Counted from the stretch's first letter, positions 24,296-38,153 are shown. The stretch is 64,000 nt of DNA from Galaxea fascicularis (GCA_948470475.1 OX419347.1:15150175-15214174); one strand, 5' to 3'. Numbers and translations: made by a program. Notes: generated by a model from the sequence alone, not told the origin.

Positions 24296-24656
24296 ATGGA
24301 ATCGGGCGACAGTCAAGAAGCTTTAGATATCACTGGAGACGATTTAGGCGAAGGACACGTTGGTACGGAAAGCCGTTCGTTAGATGCTTACGGTTCACCG
24401 GTTGTTAGAGGCCAAAATGTAAATAAAGCCGCCGCTAGACGAACCTCGCAGCGTTGTCAATCGTGTGGTATGAAACTCGCAGTTGCTGACTCCCTTGAGT
24501 CCCAGAGATTCTTTACTCTGATTCCATAATAAAAACGTCGACTGGTGAAGTGTCACTCTCTTTACGGATACCGTGCGGCGAGGAAGACCTCTCGCCGGTA
24601 GAGTTGCCGACATTAGCGATAACACAGTCGTGGAACAAGTCACAGTATTCTAAATT
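24296..24656 (+). pseudogene. Possible frameshifted ORF, function unknown
   Basis: An ATG at 24296 opens an acidic frame (MESGDSQEALDITGDD) that reaches a CQSC motif and then stops at 24529. A second frame, open from about 24506 to a TAG at 24656, reads through the same junction and looks equally protein-like (SLRIPCGEED, LSPVELPTLAITQSW). Together they resemble one short protein interrupted by a one-base change around 24495-24510. I recognise no family. It could be an old transposon ORF or chance. Confidence 0.25.
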
Positions 24657-24659
24657 ATA

Positions 24660-25291
24660 GTTATGTCGGGGTCGAAACATTCCAAATAAACCGATGTACT
24701 TAAAGCCTGATATATCAACTCACACGTGGACGTAAAATAACTGTCATACGAGGCGTTGAGGATCGGATGGAAGGCGATTTCTTTTACCAACTACGAACCT
24801 TGTAATATCGGGGGCCCTGAATATGGCGGATGAACCTAGGTGGGCGCGCGTTGCAAACTGGCTGGCTCAGATTCTTTAAGCAACTTGTTCCTTTTGTTTC
24901 GGTAAACCAACAAGCTGTTAGTCACGTGAACGAACACACTCCATACGATTTTGCGATTTTACGACTGCGCTTTGCAATTTTACGATTTTGCAATATTCGC
25001 GCTCTTCTGGATCTATACCGGAAAAGATAGGAATATTCGGAATAGACGGTAATTGTGGTAATCGGGGGAGGGGGGGGGGGGTGGGTGGAGCTAACTCCAT
25101 TTTTCGAATGAACTAATATTCCGTTCACACTACTCCCGATAGGAGAACGAACGAAATGAACAGAAGATGCGTAGTTTGGGGAAATCGGCCCGCTACGTTC
25201 GTGAAGTGGCACCGGTCGGGTTCAAGGCATCGCTTCGCTCTGACGAAGGGCTAACGCTCGAAACGTGAGCTTTTAGAATCCCTGTACGGTA

Positions 25292-25322
<31 letters not shown>

Positions 25323-25630
25323 ACCAAAATTTTGTGTACAACTCCCCCACCGATGCAGCACCGCAGTTCCTTTAGAAACTACCCCCTCTGTTCAAGGTTC
25401 ACGTTCGGCGCGCAGCGCTGTTCTCAGATAACTTGCGCCAAAAGCATTCCCTTTTCAGTATATGCGGGTTGTTTTCCTTTTCGGGATTTTCATTTGCTCT
25501 CTCATTCCTAAACCACTGTTAATTTATATTACTTAGTTGGAGTAAATACGGTATTTTGCAGGTTGGTGAATACCTCTGTCCTTCCACTTGCATTATGTGA
25601 ATCATTGGTAAAGGACAACACTCAGAGAAA
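24660..25630. other. Upstream region of the PAQR gene
   Basis: No coding exon was seen. A poly-G/GT stretch lies at 25066-25085 and a mixed palindromic segment at 25190-25270. It probably contains the PAQR promoter and 5' UTR; no clear TATA box could be chosen. Confidence 0.4.
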
Positions 25631-28600
25631 ATGAAATCGGACGAAGTGAGTCACACGCTGAACGAATCTAATAACAGAACAGAACTGCAAAAGTCAGTCC
25701 ACTACGTGTCTGGCATTTGTAAGGATCAAGGAGATCACTTGATGCTCAAAACTGTCAAAGGCAACCACGAGGATAAGAAAGATCAAGAGAGCGTGTGCAA
25801 TGGTCGAGCAGAGGGGGTTACAACATGCCAGGTTCGATTTGAGCCCCATCCAAAATGGCGCCTCCTGTCCCACTTGGACCTTCCTGATTGGCTTCGTGGT
25901 AATCCCTTCTTATCGCACTACCACAGGCCTCCCATGCCGTCTTTTGGGTCATGCTTCAAGAGCATTTTCAAAATACACACAGAGACTGGGAATATATGGA
26001 CTCATTTGATAGGATTTGTTGCCTTTGTTGGCATTACTATGTACATGTTCTTGCGACCAGTCACTACGTCAACTCCGTTCCCTAAAGACTGGCGAGAGAA
26101 GCTTGTATTCGGTTCCTTTTTCGCTTGTGGAATTTCATGCTTGGGTTTCTCTTGGATTTTTCACACTGTTCATTGCCATTCTATGACAGTTTCACGAATA
26201 TTTCGGAGGTAAGGGCTTTTGAGCCTATTTGGCTCTCATCGGATCATTGACCGTAGATCTGTGCTGCTCTCTCGAGAAATTCAAGCCATACAGTTGCTTC
26301 TACATTAGTTAAGAGAATTTGGGGTTATATGAAGATAACACCCTCTGGCTGATAAACGTGTCAATTCTCATCACAGGTTTGCGGGACAATGTGTTTAGAT
26401 TATAATTATATAGCTGGTAGTTAATCCGATATTGACAGCATAGCTATTATCCTTTAATTTTCAAAAACTATCCAATTAAGAATTAATTTGATTAGACAGC
26501 AAGTAGTCCTATTACATATACTAAGGAGAGGTTACAACTAATCACTTCTGGGAGTTCGGGGTTATTTTCATGATCTTAACGCTTCTTGCTGAGGGTGTTG
26601 TAGCCATGACAGAAAAGAAAAAAGCAAATGTATGACGCCCCATTATTTAGAGAGGTGAGTCAAAATAACTTCATACGGGTGGCTTTCAGACAGGGAAATA
26701 TTAAAGGTGCCATAATCACTTCACGCAGGCAACCCGTCCCTCAGGTGCCCGCAATAATTCTAGCTTTTTAAGTTTGAGATGCACTTTTTGCTTAGGTTTA
26801 AATGGTAACAGGTTAAATGAGAGATAAAAAACTTGAGCAAGCATAAACTTAAGTCTTAGTTTCGATATTGTTTATGACACGTCCGGCTTGGAATTTGCAA
26901 GTAGTTGTTATACGGTATTAAACACCACCAAGGTCGATTCTTCGGCTTTGGTTTCAAAGTTCACTGCTTTTATCTCATTATCTCTCGACAGCCTTGACTA
27001 CTCAGGGATCGTCTTATTCATCATGGGCTCATTCATTCCACCTCTTTATTATGGATTCTACTGTTCCAGAGTTCTCAAACTTGTGTACATGTCGTTGACC
27101 TGTTCTCTCGGGATTATGTGCATCGTTGTTTCTTTGTGGAGTAAATTGAACCAGCCCAAGTACAGAATACTTAGAGCAGGTGAGTTCTGTAAAAATATCG
27201 TTACAACTGTACCTGGGCCGGATACATGAAGCGACGGAAACATCGTGCAATGAAACTTTGTAACAAACGGTTGCTAAGTTTGATAATTTAAAAAAAAAAT
27301 GATTAAGAAAGTTATAACGAAGTTCATATTCCATTTTTTTATATTTCAATACACTGACGCGCATGAACCACATTCGACCGACAGATCTTTGATTCTCTTG
27401 ACAGACGGCTAACACGTTAAACGTCAATGAATCGTAGACCGGCAGGGGCCAATACTTCAAAATTCGTTTCCACGGGCGTAGCCTGTTCCAGGCCCTCAGA
27501 TAGCCGGGGAGGCGGGCGAACGAGACTGAGAGAGAAAAAAAATTGAGCGGGGACTGTGGGTAGCAGGCGTTGACAGCAACTGTCAAAATTAACCAATAAG
27601 AGGGTATACCCGATTCTGGTATACCGGGAAGACCTTTTCAAGTAAACGTTTTACAGGTCAGTGTAAGCACTACGTATTTTCGTCAACCCCTGCCCCCCCA
27701 CCCCCGCCCCTCCCCCTTTCCCCATCCCGCAACAATTTTCTAACCTTCATAGGATCAAACGGAATCGATCTGCCTGATTCGTTTCAGTTGGATTGTTAGG
27801 TATAATAAGTGTTAGTTATAAAAATGAATTACTTTATTTTAAAACAGTAGATTGATTGATTGGTTACTCAAACTCGAGATAGCAAGTGCTATTCAACTCC
27901 GAGCAACTCGCGCAAAAATCGTGGCGGTTGGCAGGAATAAATGACTTCAAATAATCGTTTTTGAGCTCTATTATCTCACTGTTTTTTTTTAATATACACT
28001 AAAACAATTATTCATTTCAGTGTCGGTGGAACATTTAAACTTCTACTGAGCCACCTCCACTGTGGTGTGTAACTGTTGACAACTCAGCACATGTCAAAAT
28101 AATGAGGGTAGCACTTCATATGACTAACATAATCTTTTTTCATCCAGTTCTCCTAGTTATATTTGGATGGTCGGGTATCATCCCTGCAATTCACCTCTTT
28201 TCATTATATGGGGTAGAACTAGTTATGCGAATGGTTGCAATGCAATGGATGGGCCTCATGAGTTTACTATACACCACTAGCGCTGTCACTTATGCTACCA
28301 GGATTCCTGAGAGGTTCTTTCCAGGGAAATGTGACATTTGGGTAAGTAGACAGGGTGCTGAAATCTAAGATTTTCTAGCAGATGCGATTGATAAGCGACC
28401 ACAAAAATGGGAAGGGAAGACCCCTCAATTGGCCTGCAGTTGTTAGCGGGAAAGGTTAGTTTTCCGCTAACGTAAAGGCAACCCCTTTGGCGTCATGGCC
28501 CGCGCAGCTCCGTACATTGAAAAGCTCATTAGAGGCGGAGTGCAATAATGTTTTGCCATTACATAGTGTATGGCAATTAGCAGGTCCATGTAAAGTACGG

Positions 28601-31363
28601 TACTATATATGTAGCTTAAACTAATTGTCAAGCACTTTCTAGTGCCAAACTCTCAACTTTAACGTAAAGCATTTCAAATTTAAAAATTGACTGACAAATG
28701 ATATGGTTTCCGACAGTGTCAATGGCCAACTAAGTCAAACCTCCATGTCGAAATGCTACCAACTCTAAAAAACAACTCACCCTCCCCCCAGTTAAGAGAA
28801 GTCCGATCGCGATTGCATGAAGCTAAAAACTCATCGGCATGATGGCAAGACAAGGCTTTTGACTATACACGCTTTGTAAGGTGGGCCAATGAAACAAACG
28901 GTATATTCCAATGCGAGCCTTGGCTTAAACCTTTCTTGTCAGGCCGTTTAATGTCTTGGCCCATATGGACCAGTACATTCTACAGATGCATGGTTACTCT
29001 TTAAGAATTGGAAAGTTGAAATGAGGCATTGATACTTTGAAATGGTTAGTGCTTTGAATTTTAACACCCCATAAATGCGCTACCATGGCCGATTTTCATT
29101 GAACATGACTGTTTGGTTCCCTACAAAACCCAAACTGTCCGAAGTGAACGCCCTCAGACAACACCAAAATATACTATTTTTGTCTTTAAGTTTTCGATAC
29201 AAAAACTCCTCCTGGTGCCCAAAAACGACATTTGCAGTAAAGTTCAGCTCCAGAACTTTAATTCTCTGCCACATTTTTCTGCTCACTTGTTTAGCACGCC
29301 GAGGAAAAGCTGTTGAAGAAGAGCTATCCCCACTCATCCGAAAGGTTCGACGTCACGAGCGAAATGAATTCTGGGTAATTCCTTGATAACGGCGACATGG
29401 AAGTCCGCCAATTTCTGTTTCATAGAGCCACCCAGTCCTGCTGGCAAAATATTGTACTGATTGCATTATTTAGAAGTCAAAACAAGCCAAAATTGCCACG
29501 CTAGGTCCTGGAATCCATCCTCAGAAAGGCCAGAAAGACAACCTCACTCTTCAACCGTCATGACTCGGCGACACACTCGTGGCGGCTAAATCGCTGTGAA
29601 ATTGTTTTTCACCTCTGGTTTCTTTCAGAGGATTGCCTCTACCCCCAAACCAGCTTGATGATGCCAGGCTAGGGGCTTCTGAAGCGGAAAATGGCTCGAA
29701 AAAACACTTATAAGTCGCATACTTACCAAATTTCACGCCGAGTGCTCGCTTGAAAACAAGCAACAGCTAGCGTGACCAGCGTGACAAAAACAAGAGAGCC
29801 TTCAGTGCTCAAGATCAGCGAAAATCACCAAGGTAACGCCAAATAACGAATCACCAGATCGTCTCGATCGCTGACACTCAGAAAATTTCAGAAATGGCTC
29901 AAGAAAACTTTGACAACAAAGAGTTAATGTCGACCTTCAGTTATCTGTCAGCAATGAGATCAAATATTGTTTCACTTAAAAATCAGCTTTGAAATTAACT
30001 GAATATCGAATAAGATTCACCACTTCATCCTTTCCTTCCCGCCTTTTTCTCTTTGCTCGCCACGCTCCATTTTTTCATAAAAACACAATTATTGCCAGTG
30101 CAAGTTAATATTGATTTCTTCATGAGCATTTCCAGCTCGTTTGACCTGGCTTAATTAGGGACCTTTAGATTTGAGTACTCGTACTCGATCTCGTACTCGT
30201 ACTCAAATCTAAAGGTCCCTATTGTCAACTCAAGCCGCGGTCTGAAATTATCTTATTGGGAAAAATTAAAAATTAAACGAGATTTACCTGTAAGATGAAG
30301 TTTGATTGTAATTCTACGACTGAATTATTGGTCAGGAGCGGAGAATGGTATTTCTCGACTTTTGCGCTCAGCTGGTCATCACCAATTTTATGAAGCCAGC
30401 TTTTATCGGCCACATTGGCGAGTTTTTCCGAGACCGGTTCTGCGATTCGCTCGGCCTCATCGAGTGATTGAGCGATGTCATCGAGTACATCGTCCTGACT
30501 CTCGGACTTTTTATCTTGGGGCATTTGCCCTTCGCTGAGGAGGTCATTCATCTCACGGGAGATGGATTGAGGCAAAAGCCGTGGTAGCTTGGCGGCAGAT
30601 ACTGTCTGTGTGTCGTCCCTTTGTCCCACGTTGTTGAGATGTTTGAGCGATTCGCTCATCGCCGACATATTCGAATTCAAACTCGTCAACACAGGAGTTA
30701 AGGGCCGTAACTGAAGATGTTCCCTTGCTGCTCCATCTCGTGATTTTCATCTGAGAGCAGCTGTGTTTCTTCCTCGAGGGTGATGTTGTCCGTCATGTTT
30801 CAATCAGTTTTATGCAGGCAAACGTTCGTTGACCTCTTTGCTTGCAAACCGAACGCAACTGAGTGCTTGCTTGCCGCACGCTATCTCACGTGACTTCGTA
30901 GCGACTTTGACCAATGACGAAGTAGAATTGCCACCATCGTCCGTCGTTGGTGTTCTTTTTCAACACTTGACCCAGACTTTTGAACAGGTAGAAAGTAATA
31001 TCATAGCGGTAAGTTCAAGTAGAAGTTGGTAACTCAGGCGACAAGGCAGTTCAGAGGTTTAAATTGCAGTTTTCTCAACAACTGGTTTTAAATAAAGCTT
31101 AAACCGTAATGACGGCCGACACCACTTTAAATTACCAGTTGACCATTCAACTCTGGCGAAAAAGACGAACTGCTGCTTCCCTTTATAATTTAGTATTTAA
31201 CCAGCGCGCCCTAACAATTTCTTCTCCCCTTTTTCTTCCTCTATAGTTTCAAAGCCATCAAATCTTCCATGTGTTGGTAGTGATTGCAGCTTTTGTCCAT
31301 CTTCATGGTATCTGTCAAATGGCGCGTTATAGGTTCGACCTGGGAACGGCGTGCGATGCATGA
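25631..31363 (+). CDS. AdipoR (ADIPOR1/2-like): Adiponectin receptor-like protein (PAQR family)
   Basis: Four coding exons, 25631-26208, 26992-27179, 28148-28341 and 31247-31363. They total 1077 nt and 358 residues, and every junction keeps frame. Diagnostic stretches are ETGNIWTHLIGF, FSWIFHTVHCHS, LDYSGIVLFIMGSF, ARIPERFFPGKCDIW and FQSHQIFHVLVV, which follow human ADIPOR1/2 in order. Seven membrane segments are expected, with a cytosolic N-terminus of about 110 residues. The zinc-site histidines are present: one in SWIFH, two in SHQIFH. Family members are ceramidase-like receptors; binding of adiponectin itself is a vertebrate trait and should not be assumed here. The C-terminus ends soon after the last helix. 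The ATG at 25631 is the first in a long frame and gives the usual family length. The last intron (2.9 kb) holds an antisense retroelement relic. Confidence 0.93.
30158..30219. repeat. Near-perfect palindrome (hairpin)
   Basis: The arms GGGACCTTTAGATTTGAGTA(C) at 30158-30178 and their exact complement at 30199-30219 enclose 20 bases that are themselves repeats of GTACTCG/CGAGTAC. It may be a minimal foldback element. It sits just 3' of the antisense retroelement relic. Confidence 0.85.
30270..30798 (-). pseudogene. Retroelement gag-like ORF relic (possibly DIRS-type)
   Basis: From an ATG at 30798 the minus strand starts an acidic protein (MTDNITLEEETQLLSDEN). Its frame breaks near 30700 and resumes in another frame (VLTSLNSNMSAMSESLKHL, LLDDIAQ-like and NVADKSWLHKIGD). 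It stays open to about 30280, where it meets a CTTACAG|GTAAAT sequence. The composition resembles the first ORF of tyrosine-recombinase (DIRS-like) retroelements I associate with coral genomes, but that assignment is from memory and uncertain. At least one or two frameshifts make it non-functional. It lies antisense inside the PAQR intron. Confidence 0.45.
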
Positions 31364-34300
31364 CATGGCGGAAAGGCAAAAACTTCATAAAGATTATGCG
31401 AAGCGGAAACTTCGAGGATACGCTCTGGCTTTCCACCCTACAGAATTGTCCACCTCGATTATATCGGATTAGATAAAGGCCCAGAGCTGGGTACAGGACA
31501 CCGATTGCCAAGTACCTCTTAGGAGAGAGAGACGGAAGAGGGCAGGGTGGGGTTGTGTTAGAGGGTTTAGTGAAGATCTAACGCCGGGGCCGATACAGCT
31601 ACATGTGCATGGGTGTACTTCGAATAGGAAGAAATTTGTGACGGTTTTCGGTTCTCTTAGGAACCGATATCAGTTCCCGGCTCAGTGTGTGCTGCCTTTT
31701 TTAAAAGTTAACTGCTGGTCAGTGGATACTACTTTACGCTTTATTTGTTAACAGCGACTTCAAAATTGACTTTGTGATCATAGTTCAAAGCCTGCTGAAC
31801 AAAGCCCCAAAATGAACCCTGTAAACTATATATTGTATTCTTTTTTCAGCTCTGAATTCACGCGCGATCACCTTTTAAATTTAAATACAAGACTTCATAA
31901 AGACAAACTTGCAAACTACCAAAGCATCACTCGGGCTAGGCCAATGATTTTACTATTTTTTCCACCCTATCTCACTAAAAATAGAAGTTTTCGCTGCAAG
32001 CCTCCAGTCCTAACAAGACCGGAAGCCTTTTTAAATGGAAAGTCTTTCCCATATTCAATTGAGGTAGCCTGCCTAGCCTCGTTTTCGAGTTGCTAATTCA
32101 ATTTCAGAATTCATACTTCTCTGGAAGGAGACTGATTACGGTCAGCACATGCAGTTTCAATTTATTTAAACATAAAATTGAAACGACTGATTATGCAAGG
32201 CTTCTCTGAAAGAACTTTTGTATTTTTCTTATGGAAAGTTGGATTTTGTTTATTCTTTCATTGGTGTGGTTGAAATCAGTTTTTTTTTTTAATTGAAGCC
32301 ATTTAAACAATTTCATTATTGGCGATAATTTTTTTGAAAAAGATCATTCCGCACAGCCCCCATAAACGCATAATTTTCATACCAAGCCTGTAGAGCTTGA
32401 GTCAAAAAATGAATGTGTATTTGTACGGATCTGTGCGGAAATCTTGCCATTTTTTCTGTCCATGAAAGTACTATCTTTTAGTCGCAACTGAACGTTGATT
32501 GTTGGGTACCTTTAAGCAGGCTGCGAGTGATTTTAATCATATAAATTAAAATAAATGTTACAATCATTGTAATTTGCAGAGAACTGTCCCATAACATTCG
32601 CTGTATATTCAACGCAAACGTTATTCTTGATTCACAAAGCTTTTTTTTTCGCTGCATTGCGACCACAGCCCATAATAAGTTTAAAGAGTCGCAACAGCAC
32701 TGCATTGCGATTCAGTCCTCATTGCCGAATTCAGCTCTAGGCAAAACATTACACCAGAATTCTCTGTTCCTCAGTGCCCATAACCCAGTTGACACTAAAT
32801 TCATTTTAGTTAACCTAAAATCATGAATCACACAAATATAACTGATAAGCAAACATCCCAATAAACTCAAACCCAAACTTGGGGACGTTTTAAGCTTACT
32901 GTCTACTCAAAATAAATCACTAGATAAAGGAACAACAGTGAAAATTAAACGTAGATTGTTAATACTTCTTCAAGTACTAAAAATGATTGAAATCCAGTGG
33001 AGGAGTAAGGCAGGATTACCTGAATATGTTGAAGAACAAAACGGACAGTCATGGTTTAAACCGCAACTTGTTGACTTGCAAGGTAAATGTTCCACGGTTC
33101 CTTCAGAGACTGGATGAACCAAAATCCTGGCCGAGTTTGCCTGCAAATACCTGTGACAAGAAATAAACCCGTTTCTGTACTCAAAATGATTGGGCAGTAT
33201 CACGGTAAGAGTTCAGAGCTACTGCATCGCACAAACTATTGTCGACATATATATCGAGTATGCACGCAGCGCTCGGTAAAATGTAACTTTCTTTAAATTT
33301 CACTCGGACAGAAAGTAACCAAGAAACACAAGATTTGACACGTACCCAGCAGTTTGAGGTCTTTGGCGTTTATGTGCGATAACGTTCCAGATGTGAAACA
33401 ATAAAAGAAGTTGAAGGAGAACATTACCCATAAAATAAATTCGTTTTCAAAAGTTTCGAGCTGAATGAAAGTGTTAAGCTTTGAAAGCCCCTCCACGCGT
33501 TTCAGCCAAACGCACGTGGGCGAATTCTGTTTCGTGATTGGTTAGTTTCATTGCACGTGCATGTTTTCTTTGCATTAATTAACTCTTTACGCTACAAAGT
33601 GTCGAGAAAGTTATAGCGCATGGCGCTGATATTTCTACCTTAACTAAACGTCGTTCATAGTATGTGAATAGTTCGACACGTTAATCAACTTTTAGTGATC
33701 GCAAAGTTTAAAGAATCCATATTAGACTTTTACAAACGTGTTTTCGTTACTGTTGAAAATCGCAGCAAATTCGATAAGTTAATTTTTTACGTCAATTTAC
33801 GGTAATGTCCCTCCTCTCTCCTCGAGAAATGAATTGTGTGCCACCGTATAATTGGGTAATTCACGGAGCCTGAAGCTAGCTATGTTTTTAATGCTTGTCT
33901 CAGCTACATCCGATAAAACCCTAAGAAGTTGGCCCGTTTGACCTGAGCGTAGTTGCTCTGATGCAAACGGTAATTAAGCTGATCTTCCAAAATGTGGAAT
34001 TTGCTAACTAATCAGCGTATAGCCAATCACCTTACACCAACCGTAAATTCACCAATTCAGTATAAATTTTAGTAATTATTTTCTTTAAGTTCACTTTCGA
34101 ACTATTTATCAACTACTATATTTGCATATTACCTTTCCTTTTTGCAGGAAAAATCAACACAAAGAAAAGGCGAATAACTGTAAACGATTTTAAGGGACTC
34201 AGCGGGATCGAAAAGTCCTTGTAATTGCCACCCCAAAGTAGGTCAGTTGGATATGGCACTGCTCCATTGAGACCCTGCGAGTTAGAAAATAATTACACGA

Positions 34301-36770
34301 ACGCTTTCCTTATATATGGCGTAGTTATTGCTTGCTGTGTCATTGAATTAAGCCTCGAGGGTTCTACTTTTTGACAGAACTACAGCCATATATTAATCAA
34401 TAAACTCGACGGGGAAACCTCATCGTAATGCGAAGTTTCCATTACCTTTCACGCTATCACCATTGAACGTGTTGAATAATTTAGGAGATCATGATTGGGA
34501 TAAATTCTGTGATGCGTACAAATTAATATTCTGTGAAAGGCTCTCCCTTAGCGTTTGAACGTCCTGTTTACTTTCAGTCTAGTGCAGCCATGATACTGCG
34601 GTAGTATCATCGACATTTGCCTTATAGCACGAGGAAAGCCTCAAAAGTTCTTTGATTAAATAACTGATGAAAACAGAATAACCGAACTGGTTGAAGGATC
34701 GGAGGAAGTCGTATGGTGAAATTCCCTCAAGTAAGTTTTAACAGAAGTACTGACATTTTCTTGATGTCCCAATATTTGACTTTTTTTGAAGTGCGACTTT
34801 CAAAATCATACTTAAAAAAAGTCAAATATTGAAGAAAAGTTTCGTCCTAAACAAACTTTTCTTCAAAAATCCCTTGTCAAACGAAATACGTTTTGTTCTG
34901 AGGTACATTTCGGCACTGAGCCTTGACTTCGAAAAGTTAAGCTCTATAATGTTAGTGGTCACGTAATTATTTTTCTGGAGTTTCACTTAATAATTCTACT
35001 TTCATAGCAAAATATTGCAATAGAAAAATCATATTTAGTTGCGAGGATTTTAATGTTAAAACATACGCTGAGCTCAGGGTGAAATACTGAATTTCATGAT
35101 TCGTTGAAGTGAGTGACACTTCGCCTACAACATTCCAAACTGAATCTTACATTTTATTTCTTCATATACAAACCCTCCGACAATTATTTTAATGATTGTC
35201 AGTCGCTGAAAGACTTTCTTTAATGTAGACGGAATCTGTGGCTTTTCTTGGGCACTTTATTTTTGTGTAAGAAACATATTGTTCGAACCGCGTCGTAATT
35301 TAAGAAATTAATCCGTAAACAACTTTTCATTGAAAATTAAACATTAAACATTTAAACTTCACGTGAATGAACTAGGATGATCTTCATTTTAGAGGAATTG
35401 TTGTCTTTTAAAAATGTTTACATTCCTCCTACCACCACTCAAATTATTTGTTAATTATTCAGAAAGACCCCCGGCTCAGTGACAATATTTTTTCCTTAAA
35501 AACAGCATGGGTTAAGAGTGTACCTCTCATTAGTTTTCTACCCCTTGGCACGTATCCTCAAATACTTCCAGTATAAATAATTTGAAATGCAACCATTACA
35601 ACATGCACACTTTCGTTCCGAAATGGTTCTAGCTTTTATTTTCAGCAGTGACGTATCCATAAAACTAACCGTAATTTCTGTCGAGAAATGTAAGATTGAA
35701 GTTGCAACGTCGTAACGAAATTCGTGCTACGCTCGAGTTCCAACTCCATTTCTTGCAGTACAATCTTTCCAGTTGTTTGTACGTTTATCAGGTTTATCTG
35801 CTACGATAATATTTCTGTCAGTTCTTCTGTTGAATACAATCTGCAAAACATATGCCGTGATAAGAAGTTTTTTGCGCCTCGACCGATTGCGTATTACTCA
35901 AAACTTTAGTGTAAAAAGAATTAACCCGTAGACTGCAAGAACAAAAGTACGTTAGAACACCTTGCACGTTACATCATAAACAGAGAGTTGATTGTGAAGT
36001 GACCACAATTTTAACGATAATGATAAAAACGTATGCTTTGTCTTTTAAATCACAAGTGACAGTTAAGTGTGGCCTAAGTTTGGTCAGCTTTCACGTTGTG
36101 GCAAGTGGATAAATATTTTATGAATTCATTTCTTAAACGCTGTTGACATATTGAAGTCCACGTAGATCTGAGGTTAAAATGGTAAAGAAACTTTGTCCGA
36201 TCCCTGCTGTCATGGCCGATGTCATAAGTACCTGTAAATCCCCAGTGGAGAGAGAGAAGGAAGCCCATCAAGTGGCTGGCCGGGGTCGAGGGCAAATAAG
36301 TATGGTCCGAACTTATTTATTATTTATTTAATATTGTTACTAACCACCGGCAGATGGATGCAATACTTTGATCAGCACATGAAATAGTACGTGCCGATTT
36401 ATGTTGTTTATTGTAACGTAATTGAAAAAGAAAGATAAGAGCGGCTGAACCTTAAAAGAGAGCAGTTGGGCATAAGAAATAAAGTCACTCTCTCTTCCTA
36501 GAAAGAGGAGGCTATTAGAGTTGAAGAGGGCGTAAAAGGGAAGGTTTTATAGGGGTACGTGAGGTCATACTGTGGCTTTCCAGAAGGGATAACACTAAAA
36601 AATACACATTAAGTCTCCAATTTTATCTTTTCCAGTTTGCTTTTCGTACTTTTATTTTACATTAATTAACTCTGTCGATCCCAAAACAACATAAAAGATC
36701 ACTTGTCGATGTGGAAACAAGTCTAATCTACGCCCTAGAAGAAAAGTGTTGGTCTCTTTGACAGAGTGAT
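31364..36770. other. Gene-poor region between PAQR and the cysteine-rich genes
   Basis: It includes the PAQR 3' UTR at its left end. The rest is AT-rich, with no exon, RNA gene or full mobile element that I could support. A pair of facing repeats around 34770-34840 ('gtcaaatatt' and 'aatatttgac') can form a hairpin. Confidence 0.5.
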
Positions 36771-36776
36771 GTGGCC

Positions 36777-36860
36777 TATAAAACACACGCCTACTGTTCA
36801 CAAACACTCAAAGATGAAGCGCGAAGTCTGAACATCAAATAATATCCACTTTATACCATG
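36777..36860 (+). promoter_or_regulatory. Predicted TATA box and 5' UTR exon of cysteine-rich gene 1
   Basis: TATAAAA at 36777-36783, followed after about 80 bases by a GTATGT donor at 36861. A 5' UTR exon from about 36808 to 36860 could splice to the TTCCAG acceptor at 37871-37876 just ahead of the coding start. Only position and motif strength support this. Confidence 0.35.
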
Positions 36861-37149
36861 GTATGTATACACAGGGGGGTTCTAAATCCCTGGGGGTGTT
36901 TATAAATGCTGGTGGACATTCATTCTCTGCTCAGTCTCTGATCAGCGCCAGGGAGCAATGTGGAACGACCCACCCTCCCGCCCTTCTTTGCTAAAAATTC
37001 GTGTTGAGCGGTTATACGTTCCAGCTGCCTGAAATGAGCGCTCGATCAATTTTCCAATACCTAAATCAGTAACAATGTGCGTGAGTGGTGAGTGTTCGGA
37101 AATAGAATACTATGATTGCATAGGCAAACCATCATATGTAACTTCAACA

Positions 37150-37690
37150 TGCGGCGGATCCAGGTTTTTACAAAATTGGGTTCGATGAAAGGTACCGCCG
37201 AAATCAATGCTCCTGTCGGGGGTCCGGGGGCATCCTACCACAGAAAAGAGTAGAATTTGGAGTCCTCGGAAACGCAATTTTTCAGCGTGTTTTATTCCTC
37301 ATTTTTTAAAGTTTAAATGCCATTATTTTTCCATTAAAAAATAGCAAAGCTGCGCCAAAAAGATAAAAAGTCAGGTACTTCGGATAAAATTTTCATTTAT
37401 AAAACTTTGATGAAAGTATACTACCGTTAAGCGTTTTTACGCGATGCTTTGCAGAAACAGGAGAAAATAAACAAAAGAACCACATTCGCAGCGAACCAAA
37501 ATATTCCAATATTTATTTGATATTTAAACGTTTTAGCTACATTGAACAGCAGAGAATTAGCTTTGTTATTTAAGATTTACGTGTATTTATTTTATTTATA
37601 TGTTTACAATTTTTTTACGTTGATGTTTTAATTTAGGGGGTGCAATCGAAACCCCGACCCCCCCCCCCCTCCCTAAATCCGCCCCAGTCA
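37150..37690. mobile_element. Degenerate inverted-repeat element
   Basis: The left end has GGCGGATCCAGG, the right end CCTAAATCCGCC. Between them are a short GGGGGTCCGGGGGCATCC segment and poly-C. This resembles the GGATCCAGG-ended element at 38154 but is larger and diverged. No ORF. Confidence 0.45.
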
Positions 37691-38153
37691 ACTTAATTTG
37701 TTGTTAAGCCTGTTTCATGGAATAAAAATAAACTTCTTGGATCTAGAGTGACCCTGAAAATCGATAAAATAAATCTATTCTCTCTTGTAGAGCTCATTTC
37801 ATTTCTGTTGTTGTTGTTAGGGTGTTCTTGTATCACATTTTTTTTTTGTTTTCTTTACAATGCCTTACCATTCCAGGATGTTCCAGCAACAAGCCATTGT
37901 GTCAGCAGTGCTAAGTATTGCCCTTCTCACGGAGGTCTCACTTGCCAGCAGCGACAACTGCCAAGTTGTTGGGTCATTGAATCAGCATCTCTGTCAAAAG
38001 ACATGTAACAGAACTCAATGCTCCTGTATCATGACCGAATCCACGCCATTTTCAAGCTGCGCGCAAAAGTGCAATTTTCTCTCTTCATGCCCCCAGATGG
38101 TGTGCTCTGGTAAGCTAAGGTTTCAGTGTTGTGAAAACAAGACAGGCAGACAG

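Larger units (their letters stand above)
28342..31246 (+). other. Last intron of the PAQR gene
   Basis: It starts GTAAGT and ends TTCCTCTATAG. Contents: inverted-repeat-like AT-rich sequence around 29040-29390, a 62-base palindrome at 30158-30219 and an antisense retroelement ORF relic at 30270-30798. No further exon of the receptor is needed, because the flanking exons join in phase 0. Confidence 0.75.
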
